Assembly: GCF_003122365.1 (NCBI RefSeq) | Contig: NZ_CP029254.1 | Location: 6,326,001-6,390,000 of the forward strand | Direction of reading: 5' to 3' | DNA: 64,000 nt | From: Streptomyces spongiicola | GTDB taxonomy: Bacteria > Actinomycetota > Actinomycetes > Streptomycetales > Streptomycetaceae | Part shown: positions 24,428 through 34,093 of the stretch, piece after piece | How positions within the stretch are numbered: the first letter of the stretch is position 1 | Layout: each line of letters opens with the position of its first letter | Program-made: the position numbers and the translations under genes | Notes under the pieces: generated by a model | The model's database searches: none | What the model saw: only the letters and a program-made list of their open reading frames with translations | Told to the model about the DNA's origin: nothing

Positions 24428-25838
24428 CGTGCCCCGCCGCTCCGCCGAGACCGCCACGCCCGCCGCAGCCTCCGACTCCCCGCACACGGACAGGTCCCAC
24501 GACATGACAACGGCCGCCGCACCCGTCGACGACACCGCCCTCGGCGAGGCGGTGACCTTCACCTCCGAACTCATCCGCATCGACACCACCAACCGCGGAG
24601 GCGGCGACTGCCGCGAGCGCCCCGCGGCCGAGTACGCGGCCGAACGCCTCGCCGCCGCCGGTCTCGAGCCCGTGATGCTGGAGCGCACCCGGGGCCGCAC
24701 CAACGTCGTCGCCAGGATCGAGGGCACGGACTCCTCGGCCGACGCCCTGCTCGTCCACGGTCACCTCGACGTGGTCCCGGCCGAGCCGGGGGACTGGACC
24801 GTCCACCCGTTCTCCGGTGAGGTCCGCGACGGCGTCGTCTGGGGCCGCGGCGCGGTCGACATGAAGAACATGGACGCGATGATCCTGGCCGTCGTCCGGG
24901 CCTGGCACCGCACGGGCGTCCGGCCGCGCCGGGACATCGTCGTCGCCTACACGGCGGACGAGGAGGCCAGCGCGGAGGACGGAGCGGGCTTCCTCGCCGA
25001 CCGGCACCCCGATCTCTTCGAGGGCTGCACCGAAGGCATCGGCGAATCCGGGGCCTTCACCTTCCACGCCGGCCCCGGAACGGCGCTGTACCCCGTCGGC
25101 GCCGGTGAACGCGGCACGGCATGGCTGAAGCTCACCGCCCGTGGAAGGGCCGGGCACGGCTCCAAGGTCAACGGCTCCAACGCCGTCACCAGGCTGGCCG
25201 CCGCGGTCAGCAGGATCGGTGAGTACGAGTGGCCGGTCCGGCTCACCCCCACGGTGCGCGCCGCCCTGTCGGAACTGGCGGCCCTCCAGGGCATCGCCGC
25301 GGACCTCGACGCGCCCGACTTCGACGTGGACGCCCTGATGGCCGAGCTCGGCCCCGCCGCCAAGCTCGTCGAACCGGTCGTCCGCAACAGCAGCAACCCG
25401 ACGATGCTGGACGCCGGATACAAGGTCAATGTGATCCCCGGTCATGCCGGTGCCTTCGTCGACGGGCGGATGGTGCCCGGCGGCGAGGAGGAGTTCCGGG
25501 AGACCCTCGACCGCCTCACCGGACCCGACGTCGACTGGGAGTTCCACCACCGGGAGGTCGCCCTGGAGGCCCCCGTCGACTCCCCGACCTTCGCCAAGCT
25601 GCGCGCGGCGATCGAGCGGTTCGACCCCGAGGGCCACGTCGTCCCGTTCTGCATGTCGGGCGGCACCGACGCCAAGCAGTTCTCGCGCCTCGGCATCACC
25701 GGATACGGCTTCTCTCCGCTGAAGCTGCCGCAGGGATTCGACTACGCGGCGATGTTCCACGGCGTCGACGAACGCGTTCCCGTCGAAGCGCTGCACTTCG
25801 GCGTCCGCGTCCTCGACCACTACCTGAAGTCCGCATAG
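24420..25838 (+). CDS. M20-family metallopeptidase
   Basis: 472 residues. Metal and catalytic residues are in place: LVHGHLDVVP (His, catalytic Asp), WGRGAVDMKN (bridging Asp), AYTADEEAS (catalytic Glu and ligand Glu), GESGAF, and a C-terminal His in MFHGVDER. The lid domain (GRAGHGSKVNGSNAV) is present. Substrates would be dipeptides or N-acyl amino acids. I place the start at the ATG that overlaps the M55 stop; an internal ATG at MTTAAAPVDD, 28 codons later, is an alternative. Confidence 0.92.
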   Translation: MADVPRRSAETATPAAASDSPHTDRSHDMTTAAAPVDDTALGEAVTFTSELIRIDTTNRGGGDCRERPAAEYAAERLAAAGLEPVMLERTRGRTNVVARIEGTDSSADALLVHGHLDVVPAEPGDWTVHPFSGEVRDGVVWGRGAVDMKNMDAMILAVVRAWHRTGVRPRRDIVVAYTADEEASAEDGAGFLADRHPDLFEGCTEGIGESGAFTFHAGPGTALYPVGAGERGTAWLKLTARGRAGHGSKVNGSNAVTRLAAAVSRIGEYEWPVRLTPTVRAALSELAALQGIAADLDAPDFDVDALMAELGPAAKLVEPVVRNSSNPTMLDAGYKVNVIPGHAGAFVDGRMVPGGEEEFRETLDRLTGPDVDWEFHHREVALEAPVDSPTFAKLRAAIERFDPEGHVVPFCMSGGTDAKQFSRLGITGYGFSPLKLPQGFDYAAMFHGVDERVPVEALHFGVRVLDHYLKSA

Positions 25839-25849
25839 GGGGAGTTGGC

Positions 25850-27850
25850 ATGGTACCCACGGAGGCCTACGGCACCTGGCCGTCGCCGATCGACGCCGCG
25901 TTGGCGGCCTCGCACGACGGCCGACCCGAATTCATCGGCATCGTCGGTGACGAGGTGTGGTGGACCGCGCCGCGCCCCACGGAGGGCGGGCGCAGAGAGC
26001 TGGTGCGCCGGAGAGCCGGCGGAGCCGAGGAGTCCGTCCTGCCCGCTCCGTGGAACGTGCGCAGCCGGGTCATCGAGTACGGAGGCCGGCCGTGGGCTGC
26101 CGCGGACCGCCCCCGGGGCGGTCCGCTCGCCGTCTTCGTCCACCATCCCGACCAGCGGCTGTACGCGTTCGAGCCGGACGGTGCCGGCGAGCCGCGACCG
26201 CTGACGCCGGTTTCCGGGGCCGGCGGAGGGCTGCGCTGGGCCGACCCGGTCCTCCACCTCGCCCGGGGGGAGGTCTGGTGCGTGCTGGAGGAGTTCACCG
26301 GCGAGGCTCCCACCGATGTGCGGCGTGTCGTCGCGGCGGTCCCGCTGGACGGCTCGGCGGCCGACGACCGCTCCGCCGTCCGGGAACTCACCGACGACCG
26401 GAACCGGTTCGTCACCGGCCCCCGGCTGTCGCCCGACGGGCGCCATGCCGCCTGGATCGCCTGGGACCATCCGCGGATGCCCTGGGACGGCACGGAAGTG
26501 ATGGTGGGCGAGGTGTCCGGCACCGGACCGTTCACCGCGGTGCGTTCCGTCGCCGGAGGCCCCGAGGAGTCGGTCGCCCAGGTCGAATGGGCCCCGGACG
26601 GTTCACTGCTGCTCGTCTCCGACCCCGGCAACTGGTGGGAGCTGCGGCGTATCCGGCCGCACGCCCTCGAAGAGGGCGAGCCGACCGTCACCGGCCTGTG
26701 CGAGGGCCGGAACGAGGAGTTCGGCGGCCCGCTGTGGAAGATCGGGCTCCAGTGGTTCCAGCCCCTCGACAGCGGACTGGTCGCGGTCGTCCACGGCAGG
26801 GGGTCCACGGCCCTCGGCATACTCGACCCGGAGACGGGCGAACTGGTCGACGCGGCGGGCCCGTGGACGGAGTGGGCCCCGACGCTCGCGGCGCACGGCA
26901 CCAGGGTCGTCGGCGTCGCGGCAAGTCCCCGCACCGGATACGAGGTCGTGGAACTCGACACCCGTACGGGCCGGACCCGTGTCATCGGCGCCGCACACGT
27001 CGACGCCGTGGATCCCGCCTACTTCCCGGAGCCCCAGATCCGCACCTTCACCGGGCCCGACAACCGGGAGATCCACGCACACATCTACCCGCCGCACAAC
27101 CCGGACCGGGTCGCCCCAGACGACGAGCTGCCGCCCTTCGTCGTCTGGGCGCACGGCGGCCCGACCGGCCGCGCCCCACTCGTACTCGACCTGGAGATCG
27201 CCTACTTCACCTCACGCGGCATCGGCGTCGCCGAGGTGAACTACGGAGGCTCCACCGGCTACGGCCGTGAGTACCGCAACCGCCTGCGTGAGCAGTGGGG
27301 CGTCGTCGACGTCGAGGACTGCGCGGCGGTCGCCGAGGCCCTGGCCTCGGAGGGCACCGCCGACCCGGACCGGCTGGCCATCCGGGGTGGCAGCGCCGGC
27401 GGATGGACCGCCGCGGCCTCGCTCACCAGCACCGACGTGTACGCCTGCGGCACGATCATCTATCCCATCCTGGACCTGATGGGCTGGGCCACCGACGGGA
27501 CCCACGACTTCGAGTCCCGTTATCCGGAGTCGCTGGTCGGTCCGCTCGCCGAGGTGCCCGGCCGCTACCGGGACCGGTCGCCCATCGAGCACGTCGACCG
27601 GATCTCCGTGCCGTTCCTGCTGCTCCAGGGACTGGACGACCCGATCTGCCCGCCCGTCCAGAGCGAGCGGTTCCTCGCCCAGACGGCGGGCCGGGGCACA
27701 GCGCACGCGTACATCGCCTTCGAAGGAGAGAGCCATGGATTCCGCCGCGCCGACACCATGATCCGAGCACTGGAGGCCGAACTCTCCCTGTACGCACAGA
27801 CCTTCGGCATCCCGCGCAGCGACGTCCCCAGGCTCGAACTGAGGAAGTGA
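25850..27850 (+). CDS. S9-family prolyl-oligopeptidase-like serine peptidase
   Basis: 666 residues: an N-terminal beta-propeller (about 1-400) and a C-terminal alpha/beta hydrolase. The nucleophile elbow is IRGGSAGGWTA (Ser), the Asp is in LLQGLDDPICPP and the His in FEGESHGFRR. It is of the acylaminoacyl-peptidase/dipeptidyl type, which trims short peptides. A GGGGAG site precedes the ATG, 11 bases after the M20 stop. Confidence 0.92.
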   Translation: MVPTEAYGTWPSPIDAALAASHDGRPEFIGIVGDEVWWTAPRPTEGGRRELVRRRAGGAEESVLPAPWNVRSRVIEYGGRPWAAADRPRGGPLAVFVHHPDQRLYAFEPDGAGEPRPLTPVSGAGGGLRWADPVLHLARGEVWCVLEEFTGEAPTDVRRVVAAVPLDGSAADDRSAVRELTDDRNRFVTGPRLSPDGRHAAWIAWDHPRMPWDGTEVMVGEVSGTGPFTAVRSVAGGPEESVAQVEWAPDGSLLLVSDPGNWWELRRIRPHALEEGEPTVTGLCEGRNEEFGGPLWKIGLQWFQPLDSGLVAVVHGRGSTALGILDPETGELVDAAGPWTEWAPTLAAHGTRVVGVAASPRTGYEVVELDTRTGRTRVIGAAHVDAVDPAYFPEPQIRTFTGPDNREIHAHIYPPHNPDRVAPDDELPPFVVWAHGGPTGRAPLVLDLEIAYFTSRGIGVAEVNYGGSTGYGREYRNRLREQWGVVDVEDCAAVAEALASEGTADPDRLAIRGGSAGGWTAAASLTSTDVYACGTIIYPILDLMGWATDGTHDFESRYPESLVGPLAEVPGRYRDRSPIEHVDRISVPFLLLQGLDDPICPPVQSERFLAQTAGRGTAHAYIAFEGESHGFRRADTMIRALEAELSLYAQTFGIPRSDVPRLELRK

Positions 27851-27855
27851 AGCGC

Positions 27856-28812
27856 ATGCACCAGCACTCCGGCACGGCGGCCCCGACCGCACTGACCCGC
27901 CCCCCGCGCCTCGCCCCCGGCGCCCGGGTCGCCGTCGTCGCGACGAGCGGTCCCGTCCCGGCCGAGGCACTCGAACCGGGGCTGGACGTGCTGCGCGGAT
28001 GGGACCTGGACCCGGTCGTCATGCCTCATGTACTCGACGAGCACCCGGCCCTCGGGCATCTGGCGGGGACGGACGAGGACCGTGCCAGGGACCTGGAACG
28101 GGCGTGGTGCGACCCCGCCGTATCGGCGGTGATCTGCGCCCGCGGCGGCTACGGCGCACAGCGCATGGTCGACCTCGTGGACTGGGCCGCGATACGCGCG
28201 GCCGGACCGAAGGCGTTCGTCGGCTACAGCGATGTGACCGCGCTCCACGAGGCCTTCGCGGTCCGGACCGGGCAGTCCACCCTGCACGGTCCCATGCCGG
28301 CCACGAAGGCGTTCCTCAAGGACACCGCCGCCCAGGAGTCCCTGCGCGCCACGCTGTTCGAGCCCGAGTCGGTGATGACCCTCGGACCGGGTGCGGGCGG
28401 CGGCGCGCTGGTCCCGGGGCGGGCGAGCGGCATCACCCTCGGCGGCTGCGTCAGCCTGCTCGCGGCCGATCTCGGCACCCCGCACGCACGGCCCTCGGCA
28501 CGAGGCGGGCTACTGCTGATCGAGGACGTGGGGGAGGAGGCATACCGCCTGGACCGGGTCCTCACCCAACTGCTGCGCTCCGGGTGGCTGGACGGTGCGG
28601 CGGGCCTCGCCCTCGGCTCCTGGGAGGACTGCGGCCCCTACGAGGAGGTCCGGGCGCTGCTACTGGACCGGCTCTCCGGACTCGGAGTACCGATCACCGA
28701 GGAGCTGGGCTTTGGGCACGGACCCGGCTGCCTCACCGTACCGCTCGGGCTTCCGGCGGTGCTGGACGCCGACGCGGGGACGCTGACGCTGAACGTCCCG
28801 GCCCTGAGCTGA
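27856..28812 (+). CDS. S66-family LD-carboxypeptidase / MccF-like
   Basis: 318 residues. The family cleaves L,D-peptide bonds (murein tetrapeptides) or, in MccF, aspartyl-nucleotide toxins. The nucleophile is the Ser of VGYSDVTALHEA, the Glu is in LLLIEDVGEEAYRLDR and the His in LGFGHGPGCLTVPLG; CARGGYGAQR is the conserved Arg-Gly-Gly-Tyr-Gly loop. Five bases follow the S9 gene. Together with M55 the operon can attack peptides that contain D-amino acids. Confidence 0.92.
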   Translation: MHQHSGTAAPTALTRPPRLAPGARVAVVATSGPVPAEALEPGLDVLRGWDLDPVVMPHVLDEHPALGHLAGTDEDRARDLERAWCDPAVSAVICARGGYGAQRMVDLVDWAAIRAAGPKAFVGYSDVTALHEAFAVRTGQSTLHGPMPATKAFLKDTAAQESLRATLFEPESVMTLGPGAGGGALVPGRASGITLGGCVSLLAADLGTPHARPSARGGLLLIEDVGEEAYRLDRVLTQLLRSGWLDGAAGLALGSWEDCGPYEEVRALLLDRLSGLGVPITEELGFGHGPGCLTVPLGLPAVLDADAGTLTLNVPALS

Positions 28813-28914
28813 CGCCGGACGGCGCCGCCGGCCCAGGGGCGGCTCCGGGACGACTCGGGGACGGTCCGGTCCGGTGCTGGGCGCCGACCCCGAGCCGGGC
28901 GCGCGGACGGCTGC

Positions 28915-28940
28915 CGGCGCGCCGTACCGGCGGCGCGCCG
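28915..28940. terminator. Hairpin between convergent S66 and adenosine deaminase genes
   Basis: CGGCGCGCCG at 28915-28924 and again at 28931-28940 (self-complementary) with a six-base loop. Could end both transcripts. Confidence 0.5.
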
Positions 28941-28997
28941 CGGCCGGCCCCGGGGGTCCGGCAGCCAGATCCGGCCGCGGCGCGGACATCGGCACGG

Positions 28998-30110
28998 TCA
29001 GCCGAGTGCCGCATAGCCCGGCCGGATCACCTCGCCGATGATGCGGCGGCGTTCCGGGAGCGGCAGGAACGCGGACTCGACGGCCGCGACCGTGAACCGC
29101 TCGAAGACCTCGGGCCCGTAGCCGAAGGCGTCGGCCATGTGCTGGAACTCGCGGCTCATGGTCGTACCGGAGACCAGGCGGTTGTCGGTGTTGAGCGTCA
29201 CCCGGAAGCCCAGGCGGTGCAGCAGGTCGATCGGATGTGTGGCGTAGTGCTTCGCCGCCCCGGTCTGCAGGTTGGACGTCGGGCAGACCTCCAGCGCGAT
29301 GCGGTTGTCGCGGACGTATGCGGCGAGATGGCCGAGGACGGCCGTGCCGTCGTCCTGGACCTGGATGTCGTCGGTGATCCGCACACCGTGGCCGATGCGC
29401 TCCGCGCCGCATACCTGGACCGCTTCGTGGACGGACTCCGCGCCGACGGCCTCGCCGGCGTGGATGGTGAAGTGGCAGTTGTGCCGCTTCAGGTACTGGA
29501 AGGCGGGCAGGTGGTCGGCCGGCGGGTTGCCGATCTCACCGCCCGCTATGTCGAAGCCGGCGACACCGCGGTCCCGGTGCGCGACGGTCAGCTCGGCGAT
29601 CTCCAGCGAGCGCCGGGTGTGCCGCATACCGGTGAGCAGGGCCCTGACCGTGATTCGGCCTCCCGCCCGGCGCTCGCCCTCGCGGAAACCCTCGTTGACG
29701 GCGTCCACGACCTCGTCGAGGCCCAGCCCGCGCTCCTGGTGCTGCTCGGGCGCGTAGCGCACCTCGGCGTACACGACGCCGTCCGCCGCCAGGTCCTCGG
29801 CGCACTCCGCCGCGACCCGGAAGAGCGCTTCGCGGGTCTGCATCACCGCGCAGGTGTGGACGAAGGTCTCCAGATAGCGTTCCAGCGAACCGGAGTCCGC
29901 CGCGTCACGGAACCACAGGGCGAGAGCCTCGGGGTCCTCGGTGGGCAGTTCCCCGTAGCCGCAGTCACGGGCCAGTTCGATGATCGTCGAGGGGCGCAGA
30001 CCGCCGTCCAGATGGTCATGGAGGACGGCCTTCGGCGCCCGGCGGATCCAGTCGGCAACGGGGCCGGGGGCGGCTGCCGACTCGGCGGCGGAGTTGTCAG
30101 ACAAGTGCAT
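28998..30110 (-). CDS. add: Adenosine deaminase
   Basis: 370 residues. Deaminates adenosine to inosine. All metal and catalytic motifs are visible: VLHDHLDGG (HxH), GVVYAEVRYAPEQH, the HAGE motif in FTIHAGEAVGAES with the catalytic Glu, GAERIGHGVRI and VTLNTDNR (Asp pair). The ATG at 30110 lacks a ribosome site but has TACACT eight bases upstream on the minus strand, so a leaderless transcript is likely. A candidate regulator site overlaps codons 3-6. Confidence 0.95.
   Translation of the reverse strand: MHLSDNSAAESAAAPGPVADWIRRAPKAVLHDHLDGGLRPSTIIELARDCGYGELPTEDPEALALWFRDAADSGSLERYLETFVHTCAVMQTREALFRVAAECAEDLAADGVVYAEVRYAPEQHQERGLGLDEVVDAVNEGFREGERRAGGRITVRALLTGMRHTRRSLEIAELTVAHRDRGVAGFDIAGGEIGNPPADHLPAFQYLKRHNCHFTIHAGEAVGAESVHEAVQVCGAERIGHGVRITDDIQVQDDGTAVLGHLAAYVRDNRIALEVCPTSNLQTGAAKHYATHPIDLLHRLGFRVTLNTDNRLVSGTTMSREFQHMADAFGYGPEVFERFTVAAVESAFLPLPERRRIIGEVIRPGYAALG
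30094..30104. promoter_or_regulatory. TTGTCAGACAA palindrome at the start of add
   Basis: An 11-base odd palindrome immediately downstream of the add start. Related sites occur near the GntR gene (31493, 31518, 31716). Candidate GntR/UTRA operator. Confidence 0.4.
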
Positions 30111-30721
30111 GCAGCTGGAGTGTACGCCACGCGGCGGTCCGGTGCCGCGCGGCCGCCGGGCCCCGGTCGGGCTCCCGCCGAGCCCGGCCCGCCACCCGGC
30201 GCCGACCGGCCGGTCCCCGGCGCGCAACGCCCGGCCCTTCCCGGTCCCCTTCCCGGTCCCCTTCCCGGTCCCCTTCCCGGTCCCCTTCCCGGTCCCCTTC
30301 CCGGTCCCCTTCCGGGTCCACGCCCGGCCCATGCTCTGCCCCTTCCCGGCCCGGTTCCGGCCCCCGGTTCCGGGTCCAACCCCCGGTTCCGACCCCGCCC
30401 CCGACCCGGGTTCCGCGTTCCGGATTCCGGGTTCTGGAGGACACGAGCCCGCGCCGGGTTCCACGCAGCAGGCAGGGGGAGGGGGGTCGTGCCCCGCGAA
30501 GTGGTGTAGGTGATCAAGTGCTTCACGTTCCGGTTCGAGGCCCATGGCGATCTCCGTGGGGACGGCAACCCACGAAGCGTCCCGCTGAAACGGGTTGAAC
30601 ATCCAGTCCGGCCGAGTCACCGTCTCCGACCTGCGGCTTCCGCCGTCCTGATCCCCTACACCACCCGGCGGGACGCGATCGGGAGGGGTTCGCTCCCGGC
30701 GCTGCCGCTGCCGCCGCGCCG
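30111..30721. repeat. Gene-free spacer with six perfect dodecamers
   Basis: 30241-30312 holds six exact copies of CCGGTCCCCTTC. Loose GGTTCCGGGTCC-type units continue to about 30430. The add promoter (TACACT at 30119-30124) is at the left edge. No gene. Confidence 0.85.
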
Positions 30722-31474
30722 TCAGGTCGACTGGATGACGGGCAGGGCCGGAGCGCCCGTCGGAAGCATGTGCTTGGCGGCCAGCACCGGCACGCCACCG
30801 GACCGCACGACCTGGGTGACCAGGACCGCAGGAGTGTCGGCGGGGCGGTTCAGCTGGGCTCCGCGACGGCGCCCCAGCAGCGTCGCGGTGATGCCCGAGT
30901 GCGCCGTCAGCGGCACTCCGCGGGAGGCCCCGGTCAGCACGGCGAGCATCGACGTCCCGGTGTCGTCCCCCGTCTCCCGCAAAGCCTGCGCGAACGGCGG
31001 ATGTGCCCGTTCCAGGACGTCGTCGGACGCCGCCCACTCCTGGCTGAGCGCCGCCGCGGCGCCCTCGCCCGACAGCAGCGACTCCCAGAACCGCAGCTCG
31101 GCCCGGGCGGGGGCGAGCAACTGCTGGGTGGTGAAGTCCGTCGGCTCCTCGACCGCCCGAAGCAGCGCCCGCACCCGCAGGGGCGGCGTACCGGCCGAGA
31201 GCTGTTCCTCCAGTGGTCGGACGTGCTCGAAGCCGCGGCGAGGAGGACTGTCGTTGACGGTCCTGCCGACCCCCCGCCGCACCGTCAGCAGCCCGTCCTC
31301 CTGCAGCAGCAGCAGCGCCTCGCGAAGCGCGGGCCGGCTGACGCCCAGGTCGGCCGCCAGCCGCGGTTCGGACGGCAGGGTGCATCCCGGCGGATAGGTG
31401 CCGTCGTGGATGGCGTCCGCGATCCGCTCGTACAGGACGACGACCGGTCTCCGTTGCTGTCCGCTGACTACCAC
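30722..31474 (-). CDS. GntR-family regulator with UTRA domain
   Basis: 250 residues. N-terminal winged helix: YERIADAIHDGTYPPGCTLP and RLAADLGVSRPALREALLLL with the wing GLLTVRRGVGRTV. The rest resembles the UTRA ligand domain (ending VLVTQVVRSGGVPVLAAKHMLP). Start choice is uncertain: a GAGGAGGG ribosome site lies just before the GTG at 31474, with short spacing, while the GTG at 31492 has no site. Because of shared motifs it may control add and itself. Confidence 0.85.
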   Translation of the reverse strand: MVVSGQQRRPVVVLYERIADAIHDGTYPPGCTLPSEPRLAADLGVSRPALREALLLLQEDGLLTVRRGVGRTVNDSPPRRGFEHVRPLEEQLSAGTPPLRVRALLRAVEEPTDFTTQQLLAPARAELRFWESLLSGEGAAAALSQEWAASDDVLERAHPPFAQALRETGDDTGTSMLAVLTGASRGVPLTAHSGITATLLGRRRGAQLNRPADTPAVLVTQVVRSGGVPVLAAKHMLPTGAPALPVIQST

Positions 31475-31492
31475 GAACCCTCCTCGGTTCAC

Positions 31493-31939
31493 TTGTCAGG
31501 CCGCACACCCGGGCACTTGTCCGTCACACGACCCCTGCCCGCGTCGGTGACGGCGAGGCGCGTGCCGGGTCTGAACACCGCTTCACCGGCCCCAGACCGG
31601 CGCGTCGCCTGACACATGCGGCCGCGGCGCCCTCGCGTCCTGCCACCCACCGTAGTTCACGCCCGAAGCAGCGCGAGGCCGTGCCCAGACGGCTTCCCCG
31701 TGAATGATCACCACCTGTCAGACAAGACTGCTTCAGCAGGCGCGGGGCCGCCCTCGCGCCCACGACACGTCGGCGGATCTCGACAACCGGCGCCCCCGGC
31801 AGGGGGCACCCGCCGTCCTGAGGCCGCCCTCCCCTCGGACCGGGCAACTGCCGGGGCACGGGCGATCGCCGGTCGTCCGCGGCGCCACCCCTCCCTGTGT
31901 CACGCCCGGACGACCCGGGGCCGACGTTAGCCTGACGCC
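31493..31939. promoter_or_regulatory. Divergent promoter region of the GntR and GNAT genes
   Basis: Holds TTGTCAGG (31493), TTGTCCGTCA (31518) and TGTCAGACA (31716-31724), which resemble the palindrome at add. The GNAT -10 box TAGCCT is at 31928-31933, six bases before its ATG. No gene seen. Confidence 0.5.
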
Positions 31940-32587
31940 ATGTCCGAAGCACCGAGTCCCGCTCCCGCCCCGGGCGACCGCCCAGCAGCCGCCTCCGTCA
32001 GCGGCGCGGGCGGCGGCCCGGGGGAGGGCTCCGGAGCCCTCCTCGGCCCCGCCGCGATCGCGGTGGGGCCGAGGACCTTCATCCGCCACTACCGACTCGA
32101 CGACGCCGCCCGGTTCACGGCGCTCGCACGCGAAAGCACCCGGCTGCACCGGCCCTGGCTCTTCCCGCCCCGGACCGGCGCCGAGTACACCGCCTACGCC
32201 CGCAGACTCCTCGAGGACCCCACCAGGATCGGATATCTCGTCTGCGGCCGTGATGACGGGCGGATCGCCGGATTCATCAACATCAACAACATGGTCCTGG
32301 GGGCCTTCCTCAGCGGAGCGCTCGGCTACGGGGCGTTCGCCCACGCCGCCGGTCGCGGACTGATGACGGAGGGGCTCGGACTCGTCGTCCGCCATGCCCT
32401 CGGGCCGCTGGGACTGCACCGGCTCGAAGCCAACATCCAGCCCGGCAACGAGTCCTCCCTCGCCCTCGTGCGACGGCTCGGCTTCCGGCTGGAGGGCTTC
32501 TCACCGGACTTCCTCTTCATCGACGGTGCGTGGCGCGACCACGAGCGCTGGGCCATCACCGCGGAGATGGAACTCCGCGCACCGTAG
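31940..32587 (+). CDS. RimJ/RimL-type GNAT acetyltransferase
   Basis: 215 residues with a 40-residue disordered N-terminus. The GNAT core begins FIRHYRLDDAARFTALARES; FININNMVLGAF and GYGAFAHAAGRGLMTEGL hold the acetyl-CoA loop, and LHRLEANIQPGNESSLALVRRLGF is the RimJ-like C-terminal motif. N-terminal protein (ribosomal) or small-molecule acetylation is possible. Leaderless start inferred from TAGCCT. Confidence 0.9.
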   Translation: MSEAPSPAPAPGDRPAAASVSGAGGGPGEGSGALLGPAAIAVGPRTFIRHYRLDDAARFTALARESTRLHRPWLFPPRTGAEYTAYARRLLEDPTRIGYLVCGRDDGRIAGFININNMVLGAFLSGALGYGAFAHAAGRGLMTEGLGLVVRHALGPLGLHRLEANIQPGNESSLALVRRLGFRLEGFSPDFLFIDGAWRDHERWAITAEMELRAP

Positions 32588-32619
32588 CCGTAGCCGTAGC
32601 CGTAGCCGTAGCCGTAGCC
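32584..32619. repeat. Six perfect GTAGCC hexamers
   Basis: (GTAGCC)x6, beginning inside the stop codon of the GNAT gene. Each unit contains TAG, so any slippage keeps the gene ending intact. GGAACAGGACCGGGA-like units follow to 32690. Confidence 0.9.
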
Positions 32620-32779
32620 GGAATAGGAACAGGACCGGGAATCAGGGCCAGGACCGGGAGCAGGAACAGGGCCAGGACGGGAACGGGAATGCCGTCCGGG
32701 CGCCGGGCGGTGTCGCCGGCGCCCGGACGGACTCCGGCACCGTGCCCCGTGGTGACGTGCGCTCAGGGTTGAGAGGGGC

Positions 32780-33433
32780 TCAGACCGACACCACAGGACC
32801 CACGAAGTTGCGGGGCGGGTCCCCCGGCACCTGCTCGGCGACGGGTCCCCAGCGCCAGCGCATGTTCGTCGAGGCGGTGTTGTTGGGCGGGGTCACGATC
32901 GCGGTCACCGGTTCGATCGCCCCGCCCTGGCCCGGCTGCCCCTGCCGGAACGTGAGGGTGAAGCGGGCGCCCGCCCCGGGCTCGAGGACGACGGCCGAGT
33001 GCGGCGCCGACTGCTGGTCCAAGAGGTTCTCCGTGGAGGCACCCCGGGCGAGTGTCACCTTCGGGAACCCGTCCAGCAGACATGTGCCGCTCCCCCCGTT
33101 CCGGAGGTCGACCACCGCGGTCCTGATGCTGCCCGGCTCCGCCCCACCGGACACCGCCGTACCCCCGGGAGCCCAGGAGAGCGCCAGGTCCGAGGTCAGA
33201 CACGGTGGTGGTGGCGCCGCCACCGCGGGTGCGGCGGGAACCAATGGCGCGGCGAGAGCGGCCACGGCCAGGGCGCCGAGGACCCGCGCGCGGGCGCGGG
33301 CGGCGGCACGGGAGGGGAGGGGACGGGTCGTGCGGGCACCCGGCTCCGGGACACCCGCTGCGGCGGTAACAGAGACGTGACGGCCCCGTGCCGCGCGGCT
33401 GCTGCCCGTGCGGGTGCGTATCGGCCATGACAT
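32780..33433 (-). CDS. Secreted DUF4232 protein
   Basis: 217 residues from the ATG of MSWPIRTR. A basic N-terminus is followed by a signal sequence (VLGALAVAALAAPLVPAAPAVAA) near residues 55-78. The mature part is DUF4232: CLTSDLALSW, TAVVDLRNGGSGTCLLDGFPKVTL and a C-terminal beta sandwich; the two Cys probably form a disulfide. Function unknown; members are exported beta-rich proteins of actinobacteria. The N-terminal region before the signal is unusually long, so a later start may be right. Confidence 0.82.
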   Translation of the reverse strand: MSWPIRTRTGSSRAARGRHVSVTAAAGVPEPGARTTRPLPSRAAARARARVLGALAVAALAAPLVPAAPAVAAPPPPCLTSDLALSWAPGGTAVSGGAEPGSIRTAVVDLRNGGSGTCLLDGFPKVTLARGASTENLLDQQSAPHSAVVLEPGAGARFTLTFRQGQPGQGGAIEPVTAIVTPPNNTASTNMRWRWGPVAEQVPGDPPRNFVGPVVSV

Positions 33434-34093
33434 GCGGCACCTCCGTGTTCGGCTGCTGGGGCTCCGCTCGCGGCGCGGCGCGAGGGCGGCTGCCCGGGTG
33501 GCACGGCCCCGTGCCGCGCGACTCACACCGGGCATGGCCACGGGAGTGCGGCCAGGCGGGCACGGTGCCCCGGTGCAGCACCCGGGTACCCGGTCGCACC
33601 GGGGCGCCCGGAGGGCGTGGGCGCAGCGTGCATGCTCTTGAGCGCAATCGAAATCACCTTAGATCAGCCATTCAGGTGATGCATCCGGGCGAATCTCCTC
33701 GCGTCGTCCGCGTGTCATGCCGACCGGCCGCCCATCCGCCGCGACGCTCGCCCCCGCCTGCCCGCCTGCCCGCCTGCCCGCCTGCCCGCTTGCCCGCTTG
33801 CCCGCCCGCGTCCGGCTGTCCGCGTCCGGCTGTCGTTGTGGCAACCCCGCCCACTGCCGCGGCCGTTGCCCGCTCCCGGTGGTGCAGTCCCGGCTCGGCG
33901 CCGACCTTCTCAACCCGGACCGGGCCCGTGACGGCCCGGGGCGGCACCGGTGAGGGATGGGATCGAGTAGCCGCCGGCTCCGGGCGCCGACTGCCCGCTG
34001 CTGCGCGGGCGGGCGCGGCTCAGGCCGCCGGAGGTCCTGCCGCAGGACGGGGAGGTGGTACGTGCACCCCCCGGTCCGCCGTTCGGCCGGCCC
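33434..34093. repeat. Gene-free spacer with CCTGCCCG array
   Basis: 33757-33804 has four CCTGCCCG and two CTTGCCCG units. A slightly AT-richer stretch around 33640-33690 may be a promoter for the DUF4232 gene. No convincing gene. Confidence 0.7.
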
